From NCBI RefSeq assembly GCF_009870125.1, contig NC_046681.1:13591001-13655000 (forward strand): 64,000 bases of DNA, given 5' to 3'. Below, in pieces: positions 22,301-34,900 of the stretch (position 1 is its first letter; each line of letters begins with the position of its first letter). The notes under the pieces are model-generated. The model ran no database searches and had not been told where the DNA came from. It saw nothing but the letters and a program-made list of their open reading frames with translations. This DNA is from Drosophila pseudoobscura. Taxonomy: Eukaryota > Arthropoda > Insecta > Diptera > Drosophilidae. The translations under genes and the position numbers were made by a program.

Positions 22301-25300
22301 AGATACTCTGTGTGTGCGGACGTTTAGCTACATTTTAATTCGATTTTTGAACTCTTGGCACATGAATGCGGCGTCTCATTAAGAGTCGAGTCCGAGTCCG
22401 TGTCCGTGTGCATTGTACTATGAATCATTGAATCCATTCATTGTTGATTCACGCGAAGCCTAATGTTTTCCAGCGTTCGATACAAAATGCAAAGTACACA
22501 CGAGAGCGGGCACTATAACACTCGCTATAGAGAAAGCGGCCCCGACTATTGTCGGGGGGGGATGGATGATGAGGTGGAAAAGCTGGAAACTGGAGCAGTC
22601 GAAGGAGGCTTTTAGCCAGCCCACCCCACCGACGGGTGGATATGTGTGTCAAGGGTCTTTTCGAGTGGGATTTTCCTTTACGTTTCGCGCGCACTGAACG
22701 AGCGACGACGCTTTTCATCCCACAAAAGTGCTCGATTTTTAAGTATCGCCGCTTTGTAAATGGTTTTTGCCATTAAGGCAAAATATGCCTTTGGAAACAC
22801 TGCAGTTCCTTTTGGTATGAAAGGAGTACGAGTGAGAGCAGAGAAGGTGTGTTTTCTATTGTCAAGGAGCTAAAAGGATACTTGGGATCAAAAGAAAAAG
22901 GCAGCTAATCTTCGATTTGGAGTCTTGGTTTCGGTTTTATTCTGAGATTTTATGGAGAACTATCGCTGAACTTTTCATTTTCTTGGAAATTGTATCGCAT
23001 TCTTGGGAGAAGTTTATCAGAACTTTTCATTTGCCTTGAAAGAAGAACCATTTCTGGGATTTGAATGAATAAATATATAATATTTCCTAAATAGGAAGGA
23101 ATAATGGAAACGAATCATTTCTTGGAATTATTATAGATATTTGGATCAAGAATCGTTTCTGGGATGGGAATGAAATATGTGAAGGAAAGGGATAATGGAA
23201 AGGAATAAAGGAAAGAAATAGTTTCGAAATAGGAATGATGGAAAGGAATAAATTGTAAAATGGATTACAGGAATTCAAGGAATGAAGAGAATGAATCATT
23301 CATGGGAGTGATTAATATGAATAAGGGAAAGGAAAGAATGAAATAAATTAGTTAATAAAATGATGGAAAGGAATGAAGGATCGGAATAATGGAATGAAAT
23401 GAGGGAAAGAATTTAACGAAAGGAACAAAGGAATGGAATAGAAATAAATGAATTAAGTATCAGAATGATTCCGAAAAAGAGAACTTTAAGTGAATTTTCT
23501 TTTAAATTTGTATTTTCTTTAAAATTTTGTATTTTCTTTAAAATTGAACTCTTCCACTCTTCATTTAGTCGCCACAAAATACTCAAATAAAATGTAAATT
23601 CAAGTGCCATTTGTGGTCTTAAAATTCCACTCATTAAATAGTTTTTATCTTAGTTATTTTTTTGCGACCACAAGCATTTGCCACACCACATTCTGGGGCC
23701 AAGATTAAGATCTGTGTGTGGCCAAAAAGCGAGACCCGAAACCCAATTCCCATTTCGTTATGCAAATAATAACAAGAGTCTGAAGTGCAAAGTGCTTTTC
23801 TACCTGCTAAAATGCCAGAGAGCACACTGACACATGCCGCATGCCACATGCAGCATGCCCCCTGCCCGTGCCACATAGATTCCAACTCAATTTCCAAACA
23901 CAAATATGCATTAGAGAGGAAGGGAATCAAAATCAAATGAAGAGAAATAGTCGTAGACACAGGGCCCCAGAGCCCAGTCCCTGGGCTAAAATCTCTTTTT
24001 AGATGCGAAAGCCAGAGAAGGAGAGAGAGGGAGAGTGTTTACTCTTTCGTTTTGTATCTGTATCTTAAAAATAGAGTAGTCCAACCTCTGGGAAGGCGAA
24101 TAAAATCTAATTTAAAATAATGTTTCGAGTGGATCGGAGGGAGGGGGTTGTGGCTGCGTCTCTGGCCTCTGGTTATTTATGTTGTGAATGGATCTAAAGT
24201 GGCACTAATCCAGTGGCTGCTTAAACAAACCGCAGCTAGCCATAGATACATAGATGCAGATGCAGATACAGATACAGATAAACAGCCAGTTGTAAATGCC
24301 CATAAATTAGTTGCTCCTCAAAAAACGTGCGGCATCCAAAACATTTTATGGCCTGTCCGCGAGAGAGCATCGAATGGCGGCTCGGGTTTGGGGGTGGCTG
24401 GTGGTCCAACCCCCTGTTTGAACCCCCTGTTTTAAAAGGGGGCAAGATCTCGGTGCGATCTCCGATCTGTGGGTGGAAAAAGTGATTTGAATGCACGTGG
24501 GAAACACAGCACGCAAATGCCTTTGTGTGCCACTTTGTGGCGTATAATCTATGGGATTGCACGAGGTATACTCTGCTCTTGTTGACTCTCGCGGATTCCC
24601 ACACACTCGGTTCATGCGGTTTCGGTGGCTAGATACAGTATCTAGATACAGTAGCTGTCATGGCAATAAAAGAGTCGAGGAAAGAGCGAATGGAAAACAA
24701 AGGCTTTAAGCAGAGACCATAAAATGCATTCTGTGTGTTTTGTTGCTGGATTCTGGGGACCGACGAAGCTGCTTACCTTTATGAAACGCACTGTACAACC
24801 CCTTTATATGCACAATGATCGCTTCGGTTCGCTTCGCTTTGTCGCAGGCGGGAATGTTGATTCATTTGTGGGCGTACAAATTGAACAAATTAAAAACATA
24901 TTTTAGGCCCCCCAAAAACATTCAAAAAGTCGATGTTTTTGCAATTTATTTATGCGCGGGACACACGGGGGGCGGGCAGGCACCGCACGAGTCTTTTGGC
25001 CATAAAATAAATAAACATTAAAGAAAGGAAACGAAACGAAACGCCAAAAGAGAAGCGCAAAATGTTTGCCAAAAATCTCTCGTGTCAAAGCAGAAACAAA
25101 AACACGAAAGAAACAGTAGAAAATTAAAAATTAACAATATTTATGTTCATTAATGCATGTCCACAGTGAAATTTATTTTCCCCCCACTTGTGTCCTCGAA
25201 AATCAAACGAAATTAATAAAAGAAAAACGAGAGACGAAAGAATGCTCTTGGAAGGCTTAAAGAATGCCCAAAGAACTTTTGTGTCTGTCTGTCCATAAAG

Positions 25301-25872
25301 AATATTAATGTTAATTAACCGAAACACAACAATGTCTGCGAGACATTGGAATTTCATTTCATTTCAAGTACGAAACGAAAATCAGCCAAAAGTTGAGTAA
25401 TTTTTCATTTTTCACTGAAATATTCCACTAGAGAAATGAGAGAGAAAGTCTGCAGAGTGGCTGTGGCCTTCGGGGCAGTATATATATCATGTATATTGGA
25501 AATATAATCGATAAGACTTGCCCAGAGATAAGATATGCAACCGAAAATCGATTTCCCACAGGAAAACCCATCAACGTGTGCAACAGGGAGGAGGGAGGAG
25601 GGAGGAGGTAGGAGACAATTATAATCATTGACACACTAAATGAGTTTTCGTTTCTCTCAATCCGAAACATATGTCAGGCGAAGAATCGTGTAGTGTATAA
25701 AAATAGTCGAAAATTCTGTAAACGGGAAAAACCGAGAAAAAAGAAAAGCGAATGCAAGCTGTCAGAAATGTGTGTGTGCATGGGATGCATAAACAAAGAT
25801 ACAAATGTATCTGCGACCTGAGAAGGCATTTCAGTTATTAACACCCCGCCACAAAAAGATGCACAGATACAA

Positions 25873-25904
<32 letters not shown>

Positions 25905-28900
25905 AGGGGCGTGTCGACAGCTAAACCTATTCTCAAGGACCTCACAAATGCACACACACACACATGTGGAGTGTTGGGAAAAGGAAAAGGGAAAAGCCAA
26001 TGGACTTTCGGTTCCATAAAATCTTCAATTTATAAACAAAAGTCGAGGAACGAGAATAAAAGTAAGCAAAAGATGCGCGTGCTAGAAGAAGCCGAAAAAA
26101 AAACCATACACACACAATATTTAGGAAGCAGCACACAAAAGAACCCACAAAAAAGAAAAGAAAAAGTGCCAACAGACAGACAAAAAGATATAGATATTTA
26201 GAGAGAGAGATAGAGAGAGAGCAACAGTGCGGATATATCTTTTGCGCGTTCAAATCACGTCGCCGTCCGCTGTGGCAGCGGCAGCAGAAGCAGCAGCCAG
26301 CATTCGCAGACAAGGCACGTCTTCCCCTGACCCTGCCCCTGCCCCTGCCCCCTTCCGGGGACTGGAGTTCCCTTTTGTGGAGGCCAGAGGGGCTAGGGGC
26401 TGGGGCCTGGGCTTGCAGACTACGATTATGCGGTCCTTGCCGTGTGGCTCTTCCTCTCTCTTTTTGGCAACTCACTTTCAAATGTAGAAAAATGGAAAGT
26501 GTTTTTTTCTGTTGGCCAACAAAGAAACGCATGTTTCTCTGTAGGGGGTAGGGGGTACTTTTACGGCTTTAAGGGAAGTAGGAATGAAGGAGAATGTGTG
26601 TAAATGGTGGGTACACGTGTTTGAGATCTTTGGCATTATGAATATTCCTTAATTTAAGCATGGATCTCTGGTTTTGTCCTTCCATGAGGCATACTTAGAT
26701 ATAGATTCGTCTGGAATCTAAAGCCAGAAACAGTCATGCTTGATTCAGATACAGGTTCTACTTCAATGCCCAGCAAATAAATCTTTTGTAGCGACGTATA
26801 TTTTATTATTCAGAGAAGCTTTAACTTGGGGCTCGGACTCGTTTTAATCGCATTTTATTCCCCAAATCCCACATCCAGACGGATGATGATATCCGCGGCG
26901 GCAGCTGCGATAAAACCCAGAAGCAAACGGCGGGTATACGAGTACAATGTACATCCGCTAGAATGTTGCAATGACTGGGGGCTTTTATTTTATCAGGGTT
27001 TATTGTATTGTACTTGAAATGGGGGACAACAAAAGCCTCCCATGGACGGACTTTGGGCTCAAATCAAATCGAATTTGGGTTCTTCTCAAAGGCCAGCGAT
27101 GATTCTCCGAAAAACAATCTTTTCCATGGTTTGTGCTCTCCAGCTTCAAGCTGTTTTTACGCAGAAAATATTGTATCTTTGGGAACCAGTTTGTGGTTGT
27201 TTTAAAGTTCAGTTTTATTATTCAAATAAATGAACACCGAATGAATGTTTTGAATGTTAAATACATTTAACACCCTTCTTTTCAATGGAAATGGATTGGA
27301 ACCTGTTTATTGAATTATTCATAAATATATCTATCACATCGTTTAGCCCTAATGAACTTCATGTTTTGCTCTAGATACGGATGTATCTTTGTGTGGGACT
27401 CAGTTTTTTAGTGAAAATTCATTTGCTAATTAGTTTGAAACGTTTCGAAGAAGTTTTTCTCGAATTTGGAAAAGTTTTTGCTGTCCAAAAAAGGAGGAAA
27501 ACTTGGGAAAAATGTCCCAAATTCCAAATTCATTTCGAGTTTCTTTTGAGTTGAAGTTTTCTCATAATTTCCACATGGCCTTTAAGGAATTTCGCTTTGA
27601 TGTTTTGGCTCCCTGTCAAGCCATTGATATCAGTCAATCAATCAATCAATCAATCAATCATAGATTGAATGGAAATTTCCAATGAGAACTCTTTCGCCTT
27701 GACCCAAAACCAGCCTCGTGCCAAGTGCGAAAATGCCAGCCGTAGAGAGGAAAAGCCAGACAATAGTTAGAACGTGTGTATCCACAAGATACACAACAAT
27801 TAGCCCGCGGGGCCCCGAAATTGGGGCCACAATTAGCAAATCGACGGCAACAACAGACACAGAGGCAGCGGCAGAGGCAGAGGGGGCGGCTGTGAGGCAG
27901 AGGAAAGCCCCAACAATCAATAAACAGTGGCTATGTGCACCTGTTGCTACATAACCCCACAGATACGTGTATCTTTGTATCTTTTTAGTATGCAAAATGC
28001 GTGCAACAAACATTTAAAACGAAAGACATTCCATTCCATTCCATTCCGAATATGTGACTAAAGTATTAATATCTTTATACCGAAAAAACAAAAACAATGC
28101 CTCCCTCTAATTACATTGGAAAAAACACTACACTCCACGCTCGCATTCTAAGACAAATTTACCGCCCCCCGCCCCCCAGACGGCATTCTAATGAGGGGCA
28201 TTCTCTGTGGGAAATGCCAAAAAAGATACACCGAAAAAGGGCCATCAGGCAAGGACAGGCAGGTAGGAGTATCTGTCAGATACGTGTCGTACCCGCACCT
28301 TCATTTCTATTTTGTATTCGACGACTTACCTTTTGTCTAGCGCCACGAACACGGGCACGGGCGCGGGATGGGACGTTCTTCTGGATAGAAGAAACAAAAG
28401 GCATTTAATTAAAAACACATTTATTCTACACATTCATTCTCTGCTGGCGGACACTCTGCTGAAGCGGACACGGACACAGAGACCCAGACACAGAGCCAGA
28501 CACGAAGTGGGCCAACGAACTTGCGTTCTTAATGGTTCACTGGATGGAGAATAGAATATATGGCGGATGGAATACGATTTATTTGTATTTATTTATATGA
28601 GCATATAGAAGATGGGACTATATTTATTTAGCATCTTTTGTGGTCTTGAGATCTGGGATATAGATACAGAATATCATGGACATCATGGATAATGAATCAA
28701 TGAAATTTGTTTGGTATTCAAATAAGAGCCTTTGTCTGGCATATCCCATTGATTCCAGATGTAATCTCTTGGGTTTCAAATGATTTTCGAGAGATGAAAA
28801 CTATATTTCAGAGTGGTTTGGGCTTAGAAAAAGACACTTAAGAACTTGGATAGACACTATACCCAATTTGTTCTATGTTTTTCATGGTTTGCTTTGTCTT

Positions 28901-31900
28901 AGACATCCCTAAATGCAATGAAATTCTGCGAAAGAAAACCTTAAGACCCTGCTTTAGCATGTCTCCTGGGTTGTCCATAGATCAAAACTATCTTTTAAAG
29001 TCGTTTGATCATAAAAACACTCTTTTTCAGAGAGCAGATCTTTTAATTGATTTAAAGATTGCTTTGTTCAAGTCTGGAAACCTCTAAAAATTATGCGAAA
29101 TTTCTTCGCATAAACCCCTAGGACCTATCCATCCCTCTTTCATATGTTTTCTCTTACATTTTAATGGATTTTTCCTTTAAATTTCCATAGATATTTGCCA
29201 GAAGAAAGCCCAACATCGAAACGAAATAAATCATGTCATAATTTTCAAAGCAAAAGGGCAGGCGAAATCTTTCATCGTTTTGCGTCTAGAAAAATAAAAA
29301 ATGACCAAATGCCAAATAAAATAAATAAAGTATTGAAAATGAACAACAGATAAAAGGGGAGAAGCGTCCAGTTTTGACAGCCCAGCCAGCTGTTAGCCCC
29401 AAAAGGGAGGTCATACATTAATATTGTGGATGTATCTGTATCTGTATCGGTAGTGTCTGTATCTCGGTGTCTGTTTGGATATTTTCTCATTACGTTTATG
29501 GGCTGCTGCCCCCCCTCCCAAGGCAGACAACCGTTTGTTTGCTATAATATCTATTTGTTTTGCTTTTTATTTGTTGTTTCGCTGCCTTCCATTTAGGCGC
29601 AAAAAACCTCCACAAAACATCAGCAGCAGCAGCCACATGCCACAGGCACAAATTTGCATCTTTCTCGATTTAGCCAAATGACGCAAGTATCTCAAAAAAC
29701 ACAACAACTAAAAAAAAACGTGGAATATATCCTACATATGGCGAGGTTATGCACACCAGCGCCGGGCGATTGTAAAACGCTTTATGTTTTTATATGGCAA
29801 TTTTGTAGATTTCTTTTTTCTTTTGGATCATTAGACAAATTAGGTATGTTTTTTTTTCTCCCGGCGAAAAACTTGAGAGGTTTCTCTGCCCTCGAAGCTC
29901 GAAGGGGAAAGTGAAGTCATTCTTTTCTTTTCATAAATATTATTCTAATTTCACTTTTTTCCCAATGAATGAACAAAACAAAAGCCAAGAGTCTTAGTTG
30001 TGTGCCGGAAAATCCTCTTAAGTGCAGCAAATGTTCACACCAAAAGCGAGCATTGACCCAAAACACATGGATACCCTTACACTGGGAGAAAAATTACAGA
30101 GAAGGAGTAAAAAGAATAAACGAAATAAAAAGAAATATTTACGTTATATAATAGGGTTTTAAAATAAAAATAAAAATATAAATATAAAAAATACAAAAAA
30201 ATATAAATATAAAAAATACATAATATATAAATATAAAAAATATAAATATAAAAAAATATAAAAAATATAAAATGAATTAAATTAAATAATATTTAACTAA
30301 TAATTAAATAAATGTATTAAAACCTCTTTTTAATACAATTAAATATGCCTTCCAAATATAAAACACATTTGAAATAAATATAATATATTCAATTTGTATG
30401 AAATATATGTATTTTAAATATTAAATGTATTTATTAAATGTTAAAAATATGTTCATGTCGAATTGTAGTCCAATCCAAGTCGAACTATTCGATTCTCAGG
30501 GGGATTTTTTCGCTGGGTGTACTCGCAGATACATTTTATGCTGAAAGATACAAGTAAAGAAAAGGAAAGGAAAGAGAAGGGCTGGGCAGGGCAGGGCGGG
30601 GAAAAACTGTCGCCAAACACACAGAGCTTGCATTTAATTGCATTTCGTTCGAAGGAAAGTAAAAGTCACTTATGGGAAAACTCGAGTCCCTCTCCTCCGC
30701 CGCAGACAGAGACAATGTCTGGCTGTGTGTCTGGGATTTTGCAGCATTATCTTTCCCTTTTTATACGGTCGGTCGGAGGATGTGCGTGGCGCTCTTTGTT
30801 TATGTGTCTGATCTTCTAATTGGTTTGGCGCTGCACAAAGATGTTGCCAATCCCCTCGCTCTGGCCCAGAGCCCAGACAAAAGGGTTAAGAGAGCGCAAG
30901 TTTTCAATTGTTTCCGTCTGTAAAAAGTGTGTGTAAAGTGTAGATTAAATTGTCAAGATAAATGACTGGAGACACGCCTCTCCTCTCCTTCTGTGGCAGC
31001 GGCTACTGTTTGGAGTTTTTCCTTTTTTCAGGGGGGAAAACTTTACGAGTTTTCGGCTTAAATTTCACATTAGTTCCAAAGCGCATTTCCTGCCCACACA
31101 CACAGATACGGTCGCAGATACAGAGGTAGTCTTTCCACAGGTAGCAATCACAGCTTTGATGGGTCTTGGTCTTGACACCACTTTAGAGGTTCCTCTGTCT
31201 CGTATCTTTGTATCTGTGGGATCTGTTGTTGTATCTTTATAGCCGCCTCTTGCGTGTGTGTGTGTGTGTCGGCTTCGTTCAGTTTGATTGATAGTTTGTT
31301 TACAAATTTAATTTCATTTTACTTGTTTTTTCCCCTTCTGTTGGTTCTTTTTTTCTCTTCTCTCTTGACTTCTTTGTGGCATTCACCTGTGTGCTCTCCT
31401 TGCCACTGCCACTACCTATCCCTAGACATCGTGTGCTGTTTGTCTTTCTGCCTCTCAATGTTTTTCAACTTGGTCAACGACGCCCGGCAGGGCCTTAGGA
31501 TGGGTCTGGGTCTGCGTCTGGGACTGGGACTGGCCGCGCCTTTTATGTGGTCGCCGCCTCATTACAGATACCCTGGGAAGAGTGTGTTCTGATTTGGAGA
31601 AGAACAGATCTCGGAAGGAGTTCCTTTTCCATCGTTCCTTTCTCGCTTGCTCTTTTGCCTACTTCCACTCCACCGTTTCTTGCTTGCTTGCTCTCTGTCG
31701 CTTTCCTAGTCGTTCCCTTTCCACCGTTCCTTTCGTTCTTCTGCCTGGGTATCAAATACTTCCTTTTCTCATTGACGGCTAACCGTCCCCTCTGTAGCCT
31801 TTGTTTGCCTTCTTTTCTCTACCTCTATTTGGCTATTTGATATATAAGGAATGTGTTTCTATATGCATATCCACACGCGAAGCAAACAGAGAGGTACAAG

Positions 31901-34900
31901 AGAAGGAACCAACGAAAGACAGACAGAGAGGAGACCCAAAGTTGGACGATGGCGAGAATCACATTAAATGCAATGCCATTTGAATGCCTCGCGCAGCACT
32001 CTCGCACTTGTGAAATCCAATCACGTACTCCCTCCCGTACTCCCTCCGGTGTGACGTAGAAAGGATGCCCAAAACTCTTTCAAAAGACTTCATTTCGAAC
32101 TTGGCTAATGCGTGGGCGTGGCACACAGCCCCAAAGGAAGAGGCCAAGCCTGGCCGGGACGGGGACCTTGTCATTTGGCTAGTGCCCCCCCAATGGGCCA
32201 TCACGGGCGTCTGATGCCACGTTTACAGGTTGGAAATCCCCAAAGGAATTTCACATTTGATTAAAGTAAATATTTTTGTAGGTATTTAAGATAATATTTA
32301 TTTAAAATCAAAGGGAACTCTTGATTTACTTTGGACAGCGGAAGGAACCCTAATTAATATTGAAACGCACTTTTTGTTGGGTCTCAAAATTGCCTTTTCT
32401 TTTGGGGTTTGAATTTTCCAAAGGAAAAGTCGTTTTAAATTGCCAGCAGCAATCTTTGACCTTATTTTCTGAAAAATTGCATTACGTCTGATGGAAATTG
32501 AAGTAAATTTCCACGGGCATTTCTTAAAAGAAAACCGCTTGGTCGCATTTTAGAGTGTTTTTTTTTTGGTACAGTTGGAGCCATTTTTGGTAGTTTAAAT
32601 GTTCCTTTCTAGGCTGTTCCTGTTGCGCTCTGTTTCCGGTGATTCCATAGTTCCTGCCTGGCTCGTGGCGGCCCTGTTGCTTTCTCTTCATTTTCATTGT
32701 TCCTTTCTTGATTTTTTCTGTTTTATCGCTCCATTTCCATAGTTCCTGTTGGTTGTTTCTACCTTTTTTTTATCCTTTCTTCTTTTCTTGCTCTTTCCTG
32801 TCTTCCACAATCCTTTGTCGTCTTTTCTTGGGGAATCTCCCACTTCTTATTGACTCTCATATTTCCAACCCCGAAAAGATTAGTCAACAAATTCGTTGTA
32901 AAAAATGTCATAAATCGTCCCCCGAGGATTTCTCCTTCGTTTCGCTTAACCTTTTGCATATTCGCTTGAGTGATTCTGATTTCTCTATCTCTTGCTCTCT
33001 GGCTCTCTGGCTCTCTGGCCCTCTGGTGTCTGGTGTTTGCAGCTCCAATTAGAGAGTTTTTGTCGCCTGTTCGGGGCTGCTGTTCGGAGAAACAATTCCA
33101 CAAGCTTTATCGTTCCGACTTCCTCTTCCTGTGAGCACAAATGCACAAAGCAAACATTAGACGAAGGAACGAAGCGAAATCTCAATAAATCACAAGACAA
33201 AGGAACGAACACGCAGAACACCAGATGGAGAGTTCTAGGCTGGAAGGGGGGTTGCTTGCTTAAAGCCGCAGAGTCGACAAATCACACACGAAGACACACG
33301 AAGACACACGGAAGTGGTGTCCTTGCCACAGCAGCGGCAGCGGCAGAGTGTCCCGTCTGCATGTCCTGGGATTAGGCTAAGGAACGAACGCCATCACCTT
33401 GTTAACCTGCCAGCCATTAGCTTAATTCGTTTTGTGTCGCCGCCGTCTCGGCTGGAAAGGAAACCACCAAAAGTGTGGGTAATTTTTGTGGTTGTACCCC
33501 GAGACACTTCCTGCCTCTGCCTCTGCTCCTGCACCTGCCCCAGCCACAGCACTTTGTAGGTCTTCTTTCACACCAAAGAAGAAGACACTTGATAATTAGT
33601 TAATTAATTTATGGGATGGGATATGGGATGCGTATCCCCTCGAAACCCCTCGAAACCGAAAAGGAGACGCTGCCGCTTTGTACTTGTAAATTGCCTGAAG
33701 CGAGGTGCCACAGAGGCTGCCCCGTGAAACCCCAGAGACTAAGAAACATACAATTTTCAGTGAACCCTCCAGCCCTCAGCCATCAGCCATCATGGAGGGT
33801 GGCTCCCGATAGAGTGATCCGATCCACAAGGAACCCGTTCTGCCAGCGGAAGCCAAGCGATGGCCTCCCTGCAGCAGAAGCGCCCCAGCATCTCGAACTG
33901 GTTCTCGTCGCTGCGGCGCCCACCGAAGGACAAGAAGGGCCCCTCCCTGGGGAACAGCGGGAGCTTTGGCAGCAAACAGCAGCTGCAGCGGAGCTGCGTC
34001 GATCTCCCCTCGAGTTTCGTTGGAGGAGGCGGCATACCAGGATTCAATGTGGAGGGAGTGGGATTCAGTGTCGATCGGAGCAGCAGGAGCAACAGCACCT
34101 TCTACATCAATCCGCTGAAGGCCTCCAAGGAGGATCGCCGCCGACTGGTGGAGACTGGCAGCAGCAGTGGCGGCAGCAGCAGTCGGAGCAGCAGCGTCTG
34201 TGTGCGATGCTTCTGCAATCTGCTGTCGAAGAGCGAAGAGAAGACACCCACCCCTACGCCCACGCCCCTGCCCCTGCCCACTCCCCCGCCCGCTAAGGTG
34301 CCGCCCAAACCCCCAGCCAAGCCCCGTTCCCCCTCGCTGGCGCCCTACACGAGTGTGGCGACATACAACATCACGACCTTGACGCCCGACAGTCCCCCGC
34401 CCGCCAGTCCGACGCCGAGCAGCGTGACCGTCAGCTGCAGCGACACGAGCCGCACGGTGGAGGTGAAGCGCCTGCCCTGCGACGAGCCCCGCACGGAGCT
34501 CTACAGCAAGCGATCGGAGTACACGCACGCGACCACCACGACGATCACAAGGACTCTGATAGTCTCGCGGCCCGTGGAGCTGCTCCTCAACGACAAGGGG
34601 GAGATCATCTCGCGGAGATCGCCGCGCAAGACGCGCTCCAATTCGCTGGGATGCATGCTGGATGTGGTGGATGGCGATGGCGATGCCGATGCCTATGGCG
34701 GCATGGACAATCCCTGCCTGCAGCTCGATACGGACACGGATGCTCCGAGCTCGGTTCTGAGCTCCCCGCTGACACCCGATGCGGGGGACATGCGCTTCAT
34801 CGATGACAGCTCCCTGTCCCAGAGCGAATCCGAAAGGAATTCCATCAGCATCAACAACAACAACAACTCCAAGGAGCAGCAGAATAACAACAACTGCAGT

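Noticed and set aside
25942-26532. A 196-codon minus-strand frame.
   Set aside because: It is built from GA/CA microsatellites and pyrimidine runs (Ser/Leu, Phe and Cys strings); no protein-like pattern.
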